The notes beneath the pieces were generated by a model. That model made no database searches, was not told the origin of the DNA, and saw only the letters and a list, made by a program, of their open reading frames with translations. From Diogma glabrata (Eukaryota; Arthropoda; Insecta; Diptera; Cylindrotomidae): 64,000 nt of DNA. The DNA lies in NCBI GenBank assembly GCA_963693315.1, contig OY856187.1, forward strand, positions 74,717,394 through 74,781,393. The letters run 5' to 3'. The stretch's first letter is position 1; the number at the start of each line of letters is the position of its first letter. The position numbers and the translations under genes were made by a program. Below, in pieces: positions 34,863-48,371 of this stretch.

Positions 34863-36738
34863 ATATGGAGGGGCTGAAATCTCACAGCTCTGAGATATCA
34901 AGACTTCGGTCTGGGTTAAGGTTTTTGATATAGTTTTCGCCAAAAAACTTTTATGAGGACATGGTTTTTAGTTCTGGGCAGCGACGTATATCAAACATAA
35001 CTCTTTGTTAAAGTACAAGTATTTTTTTTTAATCTCTGTTTAGAAATTTATTACAAAACTAACACGAAACATCAATACGATGCCGGAAAATTATAAAAGA
35101 TCATAAATTAACATAATTTAGTGAAAAGATGATGCAATCAGCAAACTACTTAAAAACCTCTCCATTTAGCGTTTCGAGAAAATATTACAAAATCACAAAT
35201 TCATATTTCTTTCAAAATAAAATCAAACTTTTTTCAAAATCCTAAAAATATTCCAAAAATTATTACAAAATCAAAGATTAAACTTTTTTCAGAAATTCTG
35301 AAAATATTGCAAAAATTATACAAAATCAAAAATTGAAACTTTTTTCTAAATATTTCAAAAATATTCCAAAAATTAGAATAAACTCAAATATTTAAACTTT
35401 TTCTAAATTCTAATAATATTCCAAAAATTCTTAAAAATTCAAAAATTCAAACTTTTTCCAAAACTCTAAAAATACTGCAAAAATTATAACAATATTAAAA
35501 AAAAAATTGAAACTTTTTCCAAAATTATAAAAATTAAAATAAAATCAAAAATTTAAAATTTTTCAAAATTCTAAAAATATTCCAAAAATTCTTACAAAAT
35601 CAAAAATTGAAACTTTTTCAAAATTCCAAAAATATTCAAAAACTATAACAAATTCAAAAATGTCCATGTCGAATTTTATTTTTAATTACATTTTCAGCAA
35701 ACTATTCAAAAACATTCAATTTAGCGATTCGAGAAAATATTACAAATTCACAAATTCATATTTCTTTCAAAATTCCAAAAATATTGGAAAAATTATAATA
35801 AAATCAAACTATTTTCAACATTCTAAAAATATTCCAAAAATTATTACAAAATCAAAAATTGAAACTTTTTTCAAAATTCCAAAATTATACCTAATAAAAT
35901 CAATAATTTAAAATTTTTCAAAATTCCAAAAATATTCCAAAAATTCTTACAAAATCAAAAATTAAAACTTTTTCCAAAATTCTAAAAATATTGCAAAAAT
36001 TATTACAAAATCAAAAATACAACCTTTTTTCAAAATTCCAAAAAAATTTCAAAAACTATAACAAATTAAAAAATTTCCATGTCCAATTTCATTTTCAATT
36101 ACATTTACGTCATAAAAACAGCTACATTTTTTTCCCAAAAAATTGGCTACAAAAATCAATGAAATCATTTTTTGACACGCTTGACATTATTTTTTGACAA
36201 CCTTATAATGCCATAATTCTCTATAATAATTATATATTTTCATGTTATACAAATTATTAAATTAATTTTTTTCCAAAAACTTGGGTAAAAAAATAAATAA
36301 AAATCTTTCTTTTGACACACTTGACAACATTTTTTTGACAAACTTATAATGCCATAGTTCGCAATAATAAAATAAAATTTCATTTCGAACAAAATTTTAA
36401 TTTAATTTTTTTCCAAAAAATTGGGTAAAAAAATAAATAAAAATCTTTCTTTTGACACACTTGACAACATTTTTTTGACAAACTTATAATGCAGTAATCT
36501 AGATTTTGGTCTCACATACCAATCCAGACCATCAAGATTTCTCCAAATTTAATGTTCCTACTCGTAATCACTTAAAATGAACGATTTTTATGCAAAAAAA
36601 TATGCAAATTTCCATGTTTGGACACACTTGACGATTTTTTTGACACACTTCCGGTACAGTTATCGAACACATCGTCCTTTCGGCTCTTCCCATTGAGTAA
36701 ACCTATTTTTAGAAAAAAAATTTTTCTTACAGACCGAA
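34863..36738 (-). mobile_element. Element X, copy 2
   Basis: It starts ATATGGAGGGGCTGAAATC..GACTTCGGTCTGG and ends CTTACAGACCGAAGT. ACTTCGGTCT thus occurs near both ends in inverted form. The middle (about 35170-36070) is an A-rich array with period near 56 bp (ACAAAATCAAAAATT..TTCCAAAATTC). It is followed by units of about 140 bp carrying TTTGACACACTTGACAAC and TTTGACAAACTTATAATGC (36311, 36451). Compared with copy 3, the terminal TGTCTGTCTGTC section is deleted. No protein. Confidence 0.7.
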
Positions 36739-36810
36739 GTAAAATTCATATTAATCAAATTTCAATTTTATTTTCATAGAAAATTGTAACATAGAAATTA
36801 AAAACTAAAA

Positions 36811-38722
36811 ATATGGAGGGGCTGAAATCTCACAGCTCTGAGATATCAAGACTTCGGTCTAGGTTAAGGTTTTTGATATAGTTTTCGGCAAAAAACTTTT
36901 ATGAGGATATGATTTTTAGTTTTGGGCAGCGATGTATATCAAACATAACTCTTTGTTAAAGTACAAGTATTTTTTTCAATCTCTGTTTAGAAATTTATTA
37001 CAAAACTAACACGAAACATCAATACGATGCCGGAAAATTATAAAAGATCATAAACTAACATAATTTAGTGAAAAGATGATACAATCAGCAAACTACTCAA
37101 AAACTTCTCCATTTAGCGTTTCGAGAAAATATTACAAAATCACAAATTCATATTTCTTTCAAAATTCCAAAAATACTGTAAAAATTAAATAAAATCAAAC
37201 TTTTTTCAAAATCCTAAAAATATTCCAAAAATTATTACAAAATCAAAGATTAAACTTTTTTCAAAAATTCTGAAAATATTGCAAAAATTATACAAAATCA
37301 AAAATTGAAACTTTTTTCAAAATTCCAAAAATATTCCAAAAATTAGAATAAAATCAAATATTTAAACTTTTTCTAAATTCTAATAATATTTCAAAAATTC
37401 TTATAAATTCAAAAATTCAAACTTATTCCAAAACTCTAAAAATATTACAAAAATTATAACAATATCAAAACTTGAAACTTTTTCCAAAATTATAAAAATT
37501 AAAATAAAATCAAAAATTTAAAATTTTTCAAAATTCTAAAAATATTCCAAAAATTATTACAAAATCAAAAATTGAAACTTTTTTCAAAATTCCAAAAATA
37601 TTCCAAAAATTCTTACAAAATCAAAAATTAAAACTTTTTCCAAAATTCTAAAAATATTGCAAAAATTATTACAAAATCAAAAATACAACCTTTTTTCAAA
37701 ATTCCAAAAAAAATTTAAAAATTATAACATATTAAAAAATTTCCATGTCCAAATTCATTTTCAACTACATTTACGTCATAAAAACAGCTACATTTTTTTC
37801 CCCAAAAAATTGGCTAAAAAAATCAATGAAATCATTTTTTGACACGCTTGACATTATTTTTTTGACAAACTTATAATGCCATAATTCTCTATAATAATAA
37901 TATATTTTCATGTTATACAAATTATTAAATTAATTTTTTTCCAAAAACTTGGGTAAAAAAATAAATAAAAATCTTTCTTTTGACACACTTGACAACATTT
38001 TTTTGACAAACTTATAATACCATAGTTCTCAATAATAATAATAAAATTTCATTTCAAACAATATTTTAATTTAATTTTTTCCAAAAAATTGGGTAAAAAA
38101 ATAAATAAAAATCTTTTTTTGACACACTTGACAACATTTTTTTGACAAACTTATAATGCCATAGTTCGCAATAATAAAATAAAATTTCATTTCGAACAAA
38201 ATTTTAATTTAATTTTTTTCAAAAAAATTGGGTAAAAAAATAAATAAAAATCTTTCTTTTGACACACTTGACAACATTTTTTTGACAAACTTATAATGCA
38301 GTAATCTAGATTTTGGTCTCACATACCAATCCCGACCATCAAGATTTCTCCAAATTTAATGTTTCTACTCGTAATCCCGTTTCTACTCGATTTTTAAGCA
38401 AAAAATATGCAAATTTCCATGTTTTGACACACTTGACGATTTTTTTGACACACTTCCGGTACAGTTATCGAACACATCGTCCTTTCGGCTCTTCCCATTG
38501 AGTAAACCTATTTTTAGAAAAAAAAATTTTTGAAATCCGTTCAGCGGTTTTCTAGATTTCGTCGGTTGTGACGGCCGGACGGCCGACAGACAGACACACA
38601 TTTTTTTTTTTTGCTTTTTTAGAATCAGTATGTCCTAAAACGTCGAGAAATGCCAAAAAAAGTGGTGGTAAGAATTTCACTTTGAGCTCATGAATGTAAT
38701 ACTTAGGTCTTTCAGACCGAAG
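36811..38722 (-). mobile_element. Element X, copy 3 in tandem with copy 2
   Basis: ATATGGAGGGG starts 1948 bp after the same point in copy 2, with close similarity throughout. It keeps the 56-bp array and has four 140-bp units (about 37834, 37978, 38118, 38257). It then continues through GGCCGACAGACAGACACACA to CTTTCAGACCGAAGT. A 72-bp spacer separates the two copies. Confidence 0.75.
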
Positions 38723-38734
38723 TAATATAAAGAA

Positions 38735-38850
38735 ATCAAAAATGCCAAACAATTTTCTAAACGAATTCCCCTCGATCGATGATAAATTCTCATTATTTTC
38801 GAAAAAAAATCACTTCGAATTATCACCGTTCTTGGGAAATTACTACTAAT
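38735..38850. repeat. Fragment of the dispersed repeat at 34031-34242
   Basis: ATTTTCTAAACGAATTCC, GATAAATTCTC and AATTATCACCG..CTTGGGAAA match the other copy with a deletion. Confidence 0.5.
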
Positions 38851-41290
38851 AATTTTTTAGTCAAAAATTATCAAGATAATCTGCTAATAGCAAAATAACA
38901 TACTTCCACACACATTGAAAAATTTACTATCTTGCTGTAAAATGTCATAATGAAGGTTAAACTATTGTGAATTATTTTGGTTTCTCAATAAGATTTTCTA
39001 AGGTTTTGTTGCAACTTTCTAATTAGAAAATTTATAATACACAATTATCGATTATAATAGAAGTTGAAGTTGTTTTAACAATTTAATATAGTAAAATATA
39101 TAATTTCTGCATAATTTTTTAAAACTGACACATGAGAAACTGTTTCAAAAACAAAAGGAAATGTAATAAGAAATCGATATTAAATGATGAAGTTATTTTT
39201 GAGATGCGGCAGAAGGTAGGAAAATAAGGTCGCCAAATACATAATAGGTTTTACTATATTTGCCTAATCTTGTCATTAATTGTAGACCAAAGTATTATTG
39301 ATTAATGATTCAGTTTTTTTTTAATTGCGTTTAATAAATTCCTCTCAACTATAATCGTTCTTATTCTCTCATTATCCTGTTATTCTGAACACGTTATAAA
39401 CTACCAATGAGAAATCTTTATTATTTCTTGTTATAATAAATTTCTTTTTAATATTCTTAGCGAAGAAACAAATATAATAAAATATTAACAAGAAAATTAA
39501 TTGAAGATATTGAAACAACAACAACACCAAAAACAAACAAATAAATAAAGTTCAATCTTATTGTTTGAACAGCAATTATGAACTCATTCGCATGAAAATT
39601 ATTCGTAATAAGTAATAACATTTTCTTTTCTTTTTTGTTTTTGTTTTATTGTTATTATTTTCTAATCTGTTGTAACAAAATTGATGATTTGATTAAAATG
39701 AGAAAAACTTTCATAAGTTCTTTTCCGATCGCATTTAATAAGATAAAGTTATGAATTGCGGGAAAAACAAATTTTGGTTTAATTAAACTTGGATATATTA
39801 TTTTAGACCAGAATTATGAAGTAAACATACTGCAGATCTCGAAAAAGATAACAAAACAAACATTAATTGTATGTAGTTTTGACGAGGGTAGGATCCATCT
39901 CATAAAAATATGCTAAGCATACATATAAGAAAATAGTCTAATATGAAATAATCTATAATTTCATACTTTAATGTTTATATGACTTTAACTTGCCCTTCAT
40001 CAACATCAACCACAGTATTTAATTAAATTTAACCAAACGAAAAAATGCAAATTCTTTGTATGCAAAACAAATTCTCAAACAACCCTAAACTAATATATAA
40101 ACTAACCATAAGTAAACCCATATTTTTGTTTATTTTAAAACCCCAAAGCAAAACTTAACCCTACTTTTTTGTGTGCATGTGTCGTGAAAATCTTTAGTTT
40201 GATTTTATTTCTGAAGAGAAAAAAAACCAAAATAAAAATTTGTGTTTTATTTGTTGTTTGGTTACAACAAATAGAAAAAAAAAAGAATTTCACCCAATTT
40301 TCCACTTTGGTTTCAAAAGAAAAACTTCAAATTTAAATTCAAATCATATACGAGAACGTTTATTGTGAACTTGGATTATGTTTTGACCATGTTCGATGAG
40401 ATGATAAGGAGAAGATATGAAACATGTGTGAAGAAGTGAAGATGGATATGTTTTGCATAATTTTTTTTCCAGATCCGTTATGGAATTGATTTATGTGTTG
40501 ATTTTGTTTTGGAAATAAAAATACGATATGTCCATGATGGAAAACCTTTTATAAGGGGAAATATATGTCCATTCATTACTTTCATAAAAACCTGCATGAG
40601 CCTGGTGAAAAAATTGTTGCTGTTCATTTCTTCATGCATGCATCCAAGCCATTCTAAACAAAGCCTTTTCCAAAATATGAACCCGAATATATTTTATTTG
40701 CGTTGATTTTTTTTAGGATAGAAGTACAGTTGAAAAGAAAACAAGAATTTAACCATAATCTTGTATCTTATATAGAATAACTTTAAAGATTGTTGTATTT
40801 TTATGAAGCAAAAATTAATTAAATTTTATTCGTTCGTTTTAAATGTGTATTTCAACGATGATGCGTAAATAAAGTTTTGATTTTATTTTGTTATTTTATG
40901 TAGACGCTAATTGAATTTTTTTGTAAAAGATCGACCAATTTAAGCAAAATTAAGTTCCTTGTTAAATTTTCGTTAACGTTAAAGTTTTATTTATGTAATT
41001 TTTGTCATTTCTATAGACTTAAAACAACATTTCTATAGACTTAAAACAAAATCGACAAATACAAAACTTTGGTATTATTTAGAAAAATAATAAAATTCTA
41101 AAATCCTAAAACACGAAAATTGGGAAATCAACCCCATAAAAGTAAAAATCATTAATTATAGAAAATTTAGAAGAAAATATCTCAGTTTATGGAGAAAAAA
41201 GTGGTATTTAGGGTTATGGGCATATGAGTTTTATAGCTAGTATTTTGATACCTGTTTATGGAATTTATACTATAAGATCCTAAAAAAATA
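38851..41290. other. AT-rich sequence, no feature recognised
   Basis: No long frame, no clear inverted or tandem repeat and no transposon motif. Simple-sequence leanings only (TTTTGT and AACAACAACA patches near 39510-39650). It may be old intergenic DNA. Confidence 0.45.
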
Positions 41291-41300
41291 ATAATGATAG

Positions 41301-41765
41301 TACTGTCAAGAAAATTCAATGCAAAAAAAATCTTAATTCAAAATTAATAAAATTTCCATAAAAAATTATGTCTAACTGACGATTGAGAAAATTCAACTTA
41401 AGTAAGATATGAAGTTTCAACTTCGAAATATCATCGCCTTGGTTCGGTACGGTCTGTTGGGAATTTGCGTAGCCCTTCCAGAGATTTTCAAGGTCCGAGG
41501 GGAAAATACCGACACAACAGTAAATGTCATGCTCTTCTAGACTTTTAACCATATCTCTCTTCGAAACCCTTCCGGCGTAGTGGTTAAACGTGTCTGCCAA
41601 AGGAATTGAACTCGTTGTGTGGCACTGATGAGGTTACGAGTTCGAATCCCAACCGAAGCACGTAAAAGAGAAAAACAGAGTTTTTTTCTGAAATATTTTC
41701 AACCATACCTTTGAATTGGAAAAATTAAAATTAGTTTCTTAGTTACTTGAGTTTAGTTGCTCACA
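41301..41765 (+). mobile_element. SINE S1 copy with a 140-bp internal insertion
   Basis: The order matches the 515-bp unit: AATGCAAAAAAAATC, TTTCCATAA, AAATTCAACTTAAGTAAG, ATCATCGCC. A foreign stretch follows (about 41433-41570), then CCGGCGTAGTGGTTAAACGTGTCTG (A box), GAGTTCGAATCCC (B box), GAAGCACGTAAAA and CCTTTGAATTG. The A box here is closer to a tRNA than in the tandem units, so this copy may show the older head. The inserted stretch is open on the minus strand (part of a 94-codon frame) but I do not recognise it. Confidence 0.65.
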
Positions 41766-43572
41766 AAAATTAAATAATTAGGAGTTTTTGTTCGTTTTTG
41801 TTACGACGCCATTTTGGATCCGCCCTTTTGAATTTGTCAAAGTACCAGATGGCTTTCAAAAGGCGATAATTACGCGAACAATTCTGGGTTGTGTCAAATT
41901 TTGGCCATCCAGGTGTCCAGGTTGACGTGGTCGAAAATTTTATAGGTATGTTTCTACTTAATTTCTTAACGTTGATCTTGAGGATCTCTCCTAGATTTTG
42001 TAACGAAATCGCTTATCCTAATTGTTCTAACTATATTATACCTTACATGTAACAAACAAAATTGATTTTGTTCAACCAACGAAAATTTATATACTGGTGT
42101 ATCATACATTTAAATTTATTATCAGCTGATTTATAGACTCAATGTTAATTATTTTAACAACGGTTTAATTTCATTCATTATAAATCCTGTAAATCCAAAT
42201 TTGAGCTATTATGAGTAATATCGTATTTGTTGTACCGAACAATTTGTTTGAGGAGAAATAATGGAATATTGAAAACTTGAATGATCTGGTTTTTTGGCGG
42301 GCTGGAGTTTTTTTTGTAAAGAAAATAGTTTTGATCTTCGTCTCAAAAAAAACATCGGGGATTCGATTTTTGGCCGTGGTAGAGAACATTTAAGCCTTTT
42401 GCACCATTAAATTGAACATGAATTAAATTGATGTGAAAAAATTTGAAAAATGATTAAGTGAATGTTGTAATTAAATTGTAAATTGATTAAAAGTTAATGA
42501 AGTTCTTAAATTTATTATTAACAACATTAAAAGGAAATTATTGTAAAAGAATTTTTAAGTATTTGGTGATAAAACTAAATAAATCGTTATTTAAATTACA
42601 ACAATTTACTGTTTATTACTGTGGCTTCAATTTTATATGTTCCACCATGTTTGAGTGCAGTTCTACCTGAATAATTTGCTATATCAAAATTGTTAATTGT
42701 GCGCTATATTTGTGGCATGGTGCAGTGGCAGTATGCAAACTACTTTACAAGCTATTCAATTAGACTATTAGAAAGTTATTATTATTACATTGGATTATCA
42801 GCACATTAAATAGCTTAGTTGTGGGTATTATCGTCACTTAACTATATTACTTCACGGAACATAAATTAATTATTGCAAGTATTATGGCAAACACATACAT
42901 CACGTCATAGATCAATTATTGCGGCTTAATGGAATTAAATTTTTTTATGGAAATAACAGAAAAACAATACAAGGGAAATAAACATCAAAATTCATTTAAA
43001 ACAGAATCTGGAGGACGTCAATTTTTTTGTTAAGATAAGTAATATTTTTAACATTACCTTTTTTTTCTTTGTTTAATTTGTTAGAATTGAAATTTATATA
43101 CAGTTGAATCGATTTTTATATACTTTTACATTTTATTTACTTTTGATTTGAAGTTATATACTTTGGCAGTATATTTACTTTTTAACTGACATTTTTGTGT
43201 TATCATTGCCTTGATCTAGGGGTTTTTATTATTATTAATTGTGATTATTATTTCATCTTGGTAATTACTAACTGGTCAATAATGAGTGGCTAGTAAAGCG
43301 TGTTTGGAGGTTATGCAAAGTGATCGGGGTGTGTGAGATATGGAAACGGTAAAGTTAAGATCAAGGTCGACAATGTCGTGAACAGGGTGGTGTGTGGGTG
43401 AACTTCAGTTGCTGTTCCAGTTGTTGCTCGTAAGTTAAAGTCGTACCTTCCTCACATACAAATTTTTGGTAGATTTTTTTTTATTTTGTGAAAACAATGT
43501 TATTTTATTTTGTCTGCTCACCACCATCGTAGTATTGGCATGGCACATATTATAATCCACGACGAAGCATAC
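41766..43572. other. Unassigned sequence
   Basis: ACGCCATTTTGGATCCGCCC near 41807 is a phrase I recall from dispersed insect repeats. 43280-43440 is GC-richer. No gene, inverted repeat or motif is supported. Confidence 0.35.
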
Positions 43573-43636
43573 CTCTGGATAGAGCAGCCGCAGATCGAGG
43601 CAGAAGCAGACTTGTGCCCAAATAGTTGAATTCCAT
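43573..43636 (-). other. Weak candidate first coding exon
   Basis: On the minus strand an ATG at 43636 opens MEFNYLGTSLLLPRSAAALS, and the frame meets CCAGAG followed by GTATGC, a good splice donor, after 64 bases. Base composition is clearly richer in GC than the surroundings. I find no partner exon and no known protein, so this may be chance. Confidence 0.15.
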
Positions 43637-43854
43637 CTCACTAATATGGTACTTTGTTCTACAAAGCACCGAACTATGCCAATACGCTACAATTTTTGCC
43701 TTGTGGGGCACTCTGTAATCGCTCTTCGTGGTTTTTAGATTTTACGTATGAGAACATTAGCATTGAACCCCACCACTTGACTTAATAGCTTTGAATATTC
43801 CCAGATACCATGTTGACCGTTGCCGTTTACTATATATTCAGAATGATCAATGAT

Positions 43855-43915
43855 CGTCGTGAATTGAACCCTTTAATTACAGGGCTAATGCTGTAACAAC
43901 TGAGACAAGCTTGCT
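43855..43915 (-). repeat. tRNA-like remnant
   Basis: The minus strand reads TGTCTCAGTTGTTACAGC (A-box-like), then AGCCCTGTAATTAAAGGG (a short stem with CCCT/AGGG), then GGTTCAATTC (B box). The T-stem and acceptor pairing are lost. It is probably an old SINE head or tRNA pseudogene. Confidence 0.35.
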
Positions 43916-45946
43916 TTCTAGTCGCACCTAAAGTGTTATACCGAGTGATTTCAAATAAAAAAACACTAAAGGTTGTTTCGAAACCTTCTAGCTAGATAAT
44001 ACAAAATATGCCAACAGTTAAAACGAATAGTAGAAACCAGAAAATGGTAAAGTCAAATATAATCCCTGTCACATAAAAATTATTGAAACATAAATTACAA
44101 ATTTAATACAAATGAAACTATAAAGAAAAACTTTAAGTTTTTTCTAACTGCTAACTTCCACCATGTTTTTCATATGCCGAAAGCAAATTCATTTGAAACT
44201 TTGGAATTATTTCTTATATGCACTTTGGAAACGAAAAGTTTCAGCTAAAAAACTGTCATTGTGAAAACTTTAACGTTCTTCTGACATTACTAATTGCTTT
44301 ATTTGAGTTTTTGCCTTTCGTCTTTTGTTAAAGCTTTGTAATGCCAAAGGCATTTTTTAAAGTTATTTTAATTTATTAAAAAAGCAAGCATTGAGCACCA
44401 ATTCCAAAAACGAACATGAAAATGGTGCAAATTTTTAATTTTCTGTTTGACTTAGCCTGCAATAGAGTTTTCATATGTTCACAAATGATCTCTAAATTAT
44501 GAATCTAATTAAAACGAAATCGTTTCACAAATTGAAATAAATTTACTTTAATGTATTCTCATTACAATTTACATACATTAATCAATTTTCTAACCATTAT
44601 ATAAATATATTTCAGTGGTTTTAGCTACCCGCTAATATTTTTGTATCTAAATATCACGAATAACCATTTTATTAAATAATATATATGTATAAATAAAATT
44701 AAACAGGCCGCCTAAAGTAAATGTTTATTAATTAAAACTTTATTAATTGGATTTAAAAATATATATAACTAAATAACATTAACGATAAAATTAGACCAAT
44801 TAGAGCTATTTTGTTATTTGTAACTGAGCAAATGCGGTTTGTTTTTAATTTATTTCCACAAAAATAAATTTAAATATAAATGAAACTTTGGACAAGTAGA
44901 AATACAAAATAATAATATTAGCATTAATAGTAAATTTTACTCGGTTTATTCAAATGTATGGTTAATTGATTTAATATGAAATTTAGGACACTAACAGTAT
45001 TATCTTGCAACTTTTGTAGTAGTTATTGGTTAACAAAGCTTGTCTTCGTAATTTGTCATGTTTGAGTGGCCCGCAGAACGCTGGACTTGAACGTATGTCA
45101 AAATGTTTTAAGCAAAACATTAATGCTCATCAACACACCAATTTTCTGATGATTTCCACCTCGTTTACCAATTTACACACTAGACATTTGAAATATTTTG
45201 ATTTCGTTGTTTCTACTCGAATAATAGTATATTTTTCCACCCCGGATTTGTATGAATTTATCAAGCGGCTATCTACATACAAACGTCGTGTTTTCTTTTA
45301 TACGAAATATTTGGTTGAATTTGAAATTTTGCTTAGTTATAGTTTATGATCGCTTAGTGAAGTTATGATTTCTTTATCAGGAATAGAACCCATTGAAGCT
45401 TCAAGTAAAACTTCATTTTAGCACTTTATAATCATTATAATTTGTGGCTTCAAGTGAATTTGAATATTATGCGCAGATTACCATAATTTTCTCCAGTGTG
45501 GAACTAGTGGTGGAATAAAATGTCATTCCACCAATGAAAAAATCCTAAAATTATTAATATCCAGTATTCGGTTGAATGCATAATTTAATATTCTCTTTGC
45601 ACCATTTCTTATTGAAATGCCTGGTGTCGTTGTTAAATTTCTCCATGCAGCTAAGAGCGTATCATTAGTTAAATCTCTTACAGGTTCTATGCGTGTCACT
45701 ATACAACCTGCATTGAAACTGTTCAATGTATACACGTTTCCGTATGTACACTGAAACTGATCTATTAGATAAAATTGTTTTTACCGTCATTGTGCTTATT
45801 GGTAGTATCATATCTACTAACAAAATGCCAAGCTGTAAGTCAAGGTTATCCAATAAGTCTCGGTAACATGATTAAGAAATATGAAAATATCCATAACGTA
45901 GCAACGTTGAACTTCGCTACTGAACCTTAATCAACAATATACAAAG
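43916..45946. other. AT-rich sequence, nothing firm
   Basis: A plus-strand frame at 45026-45349 (107 codons) and a minus-strand frame at 45523-45735 (70 codons) show no recognised motif. The region left of 45946 may include further decayed parts of the PLE at 45947-46213. Confidence 0.35.
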
Positions 45947-46213
45947 GTTTAATATATACCAGGCATCCATCGGAAAGTTTATGTTAATTATTAAAGAATA
46001 ATAGTAACATACTAAGAATAGGCTATAAAGCGTACAATAACGTGAGAAAAATTACCGGCAAACTGAAACGTGTTCTGCAGGCAAATGATCAACATGGAGT
46101 AGTATATTCATTTTCTTGCAGAAACTGCAATGGCGAGTATGATATGACAAACATGTCAGAAGTTAGGATCACGTATCAAACAACATAAATATGATGAAAA
46201 ACTAATAGCACTG
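45947..46213 (+). pseudogene. Second Penelope-like element fragment, frameshifted
   Basis: Across frames one reads GKFMLIIK, then NILRIGYKAYNNVRKITGKL, then QHGVVYSFSCRNCNGEY, then GSRIKQHKYDEKL. This order (VVY..SC..C...Y before a GIY-YIG motif, then R..QHK) is that of the linker and start of the Penelope endonuclease. Stops and frameshifts, including one right after NGEY, show it is dead. It is a different family from the PLE at 10-23 kb, which has IPCK at the same place. Confidence 0.6.
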
Positions 46214-46499
46214 AAATTCTTATAAAGTAAGCAGATTGGAAAAAATGATTAACATTACAATCAATAAACATTTATCTGTGGAAAGCAACATCAATTAATC
46301 TGAGGTCGGATATGGAAACTTTAAGCCCAGTACGCACAAACTTTGAACATGATGGAAAAACAGGCAAGAAAAAAATAAGTTCGTATGATTTATGAACCCA
46401 AATCAGGTCACTTTCATAAATATACAAAAATAATTTTTCTAAAACAATTGGGTCATAATGCAGTTCAACATCCTAGTTTACATGGGATTAATTTATTTG

Positions 46500-46690
46500 T
46501 ATATATATATATTTTTTTTTAAATTTTTTGTCTCATTCTCCATCATAAAAAATTTATAATTTGAATCTTTAGTATATAGACGTTCTATTTTTTTACGTAG
46601 ATTTCATACAAAAATCTACCTACTGCAATGTGTATCATCTCAGAATTTCCGAAAAATTTCGGTGGCTTATGACTATATGTTCCATTTCTT
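46500..46690 (-). repeat. Inverted copy of the repeat at 33935-34010
   Basis: TAGATTTCATACAAAAATCTACC and ATCTCAGAATTTCCGAAAAA-like sequence match 33935-34010 on the other strand, including the hairpin. Confidence 0.5.
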
Positions 46691-48363
46691 GATTCATCGA
46701 GTACAGTTAGAACCTTTGTCACAAAACTGGTTAATTTGGATACTGCATGATGAGGTAGGTAATATGTGTTCTTCTTATGAGTTTGAGGTTAGTTTGTTCG
46801 ACCATGTAACCTACAGATGTACAGCAAAAGAGTAAACAAGTTTTCAACCAACACGAATACATAACTTCTCAAATAAAAAGAATGGTTTAATACTATTGAT
46901 TTTTAATATATTTTCTCATATATTAGAGATACATAATTTATGGTAGAATCTGTCTCGTAAAAAAGTTACTGAATATTAAAACTTTGCTTTAAAAATGCCT
47001 GAAGTGTAGGCATACTCATGAAATATAGAGAGAGATCGATATATGAGGAATATATATTGAGGTCCAACAGATGAAAAATTCTATTCTCGTTAGACAATTC
47101 AGTTTAAAAAGTGGTTACTCACACGCTAGGCATTTTGTTAGTTATAAATAAAATGAAATTAAAATTAGTCACTAAAATAAATGTATAAATAAAATGTATA
47201 ACTAATTTTATCGTAACAAAAGAAAAATAAACAAATAAAGAATAAACTTAGTAGAAAAATAAAGACAATAGTAAAGAGTTATAGACATAAAAATATATGG
47301 AAGTGGTGTTCTTTTTTTCATTTTGGTCGGTTAAATGGTTGTGTGAACAATTTACCTTTATTTTTTTATCTCATGCCATAAATAAAATGTTAAATCTCGA
47401 TGTACGTGGAGATCAGTAATTAAAAAAAACGAAATCTGATACTAAAGATTGGAAAAAGTAAAACAATCATCACCGCCTGAAAACGAAGATATTAAGAATT
47501 CGAAAGCGCTCATAAGCAGAGATGAAATTTATGTACGACTTCGTAAATGACAAGAATATCACTTCTCAACTGCTTTATTATTCGTAAGTGTTTTCTTTGT
47601 ATTTATTATATTTAAATTCATCACAAAATTATGAATAATTTTAATTTAAATAAGTGATCGTGATGGTGATACGTAAGGGCAACCTCGTTCTGATGCACGT
47701 AGAGGATTCGGAGTGCTTTTTTAAAGTTAACAAGAAATCTCACATATTTTATTTATTGTTCCGATGTATTGGCCAATTATTTTTATAAACCATAGAAAAC
47801 TTATGTTTATAATCTTTATAAACCTTGGAAAGCCCTCTTAAACGCTAGGTGTGAGAAGCCCAAGTCGTGTGCAACAAAGGAGTGAACACAATAATTACAT
47901 AAAATATAACGAAATTAGCAATAGAATCATTAGTGCTCTATAATTTGCCTGAGATATAAAATGTGCTTAAATTTGCTAGTTAAAGGATTTGGAGGTGTGT
48001 TTTAAATATCTCGTAATTTTTTTCGAAGAACCAAAATCATCCACAAAACCAGCAAAGCTTAATCGTTACATCAGTAAATCTAGCTTTTTTTTCCTATACC
48101 GATGCAATAAAATACTCAGCTGTTCCTTTTTAACTCTTTAGTTCCTTTTTTAAAACTCTATCAACTCTATCCAACACATTTGGGTAATCAATTCGAGCAA
48201 TCTGACACAACACACTTGACACAAATAAAAAATCGCACTCGCAAAACAATGGAATAAATTTTGTTTTTTATTGATGTTGCGATCCCGTGTTTTTTATTCA
48301 CCTCACACTTCAAGTAAATGGATTTAGAGTTTTCAAGATAATAGATGGTACTCAACAGACAGA
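46691..48363. other. AT-rich sequence, nothing recognised
   Basis: No gene, repeat border or RNA could be supported. Confidence 0.45.
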
Positions 48364-48371
48364 CACCGCTG

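Noticed and set aside
45523..45735. Possible transposase C-terminus in a 70-codon minus frame
   Set aside because: The resemblance (AWRNL, then a basic stretch) is too weak and there are no DDE residues.
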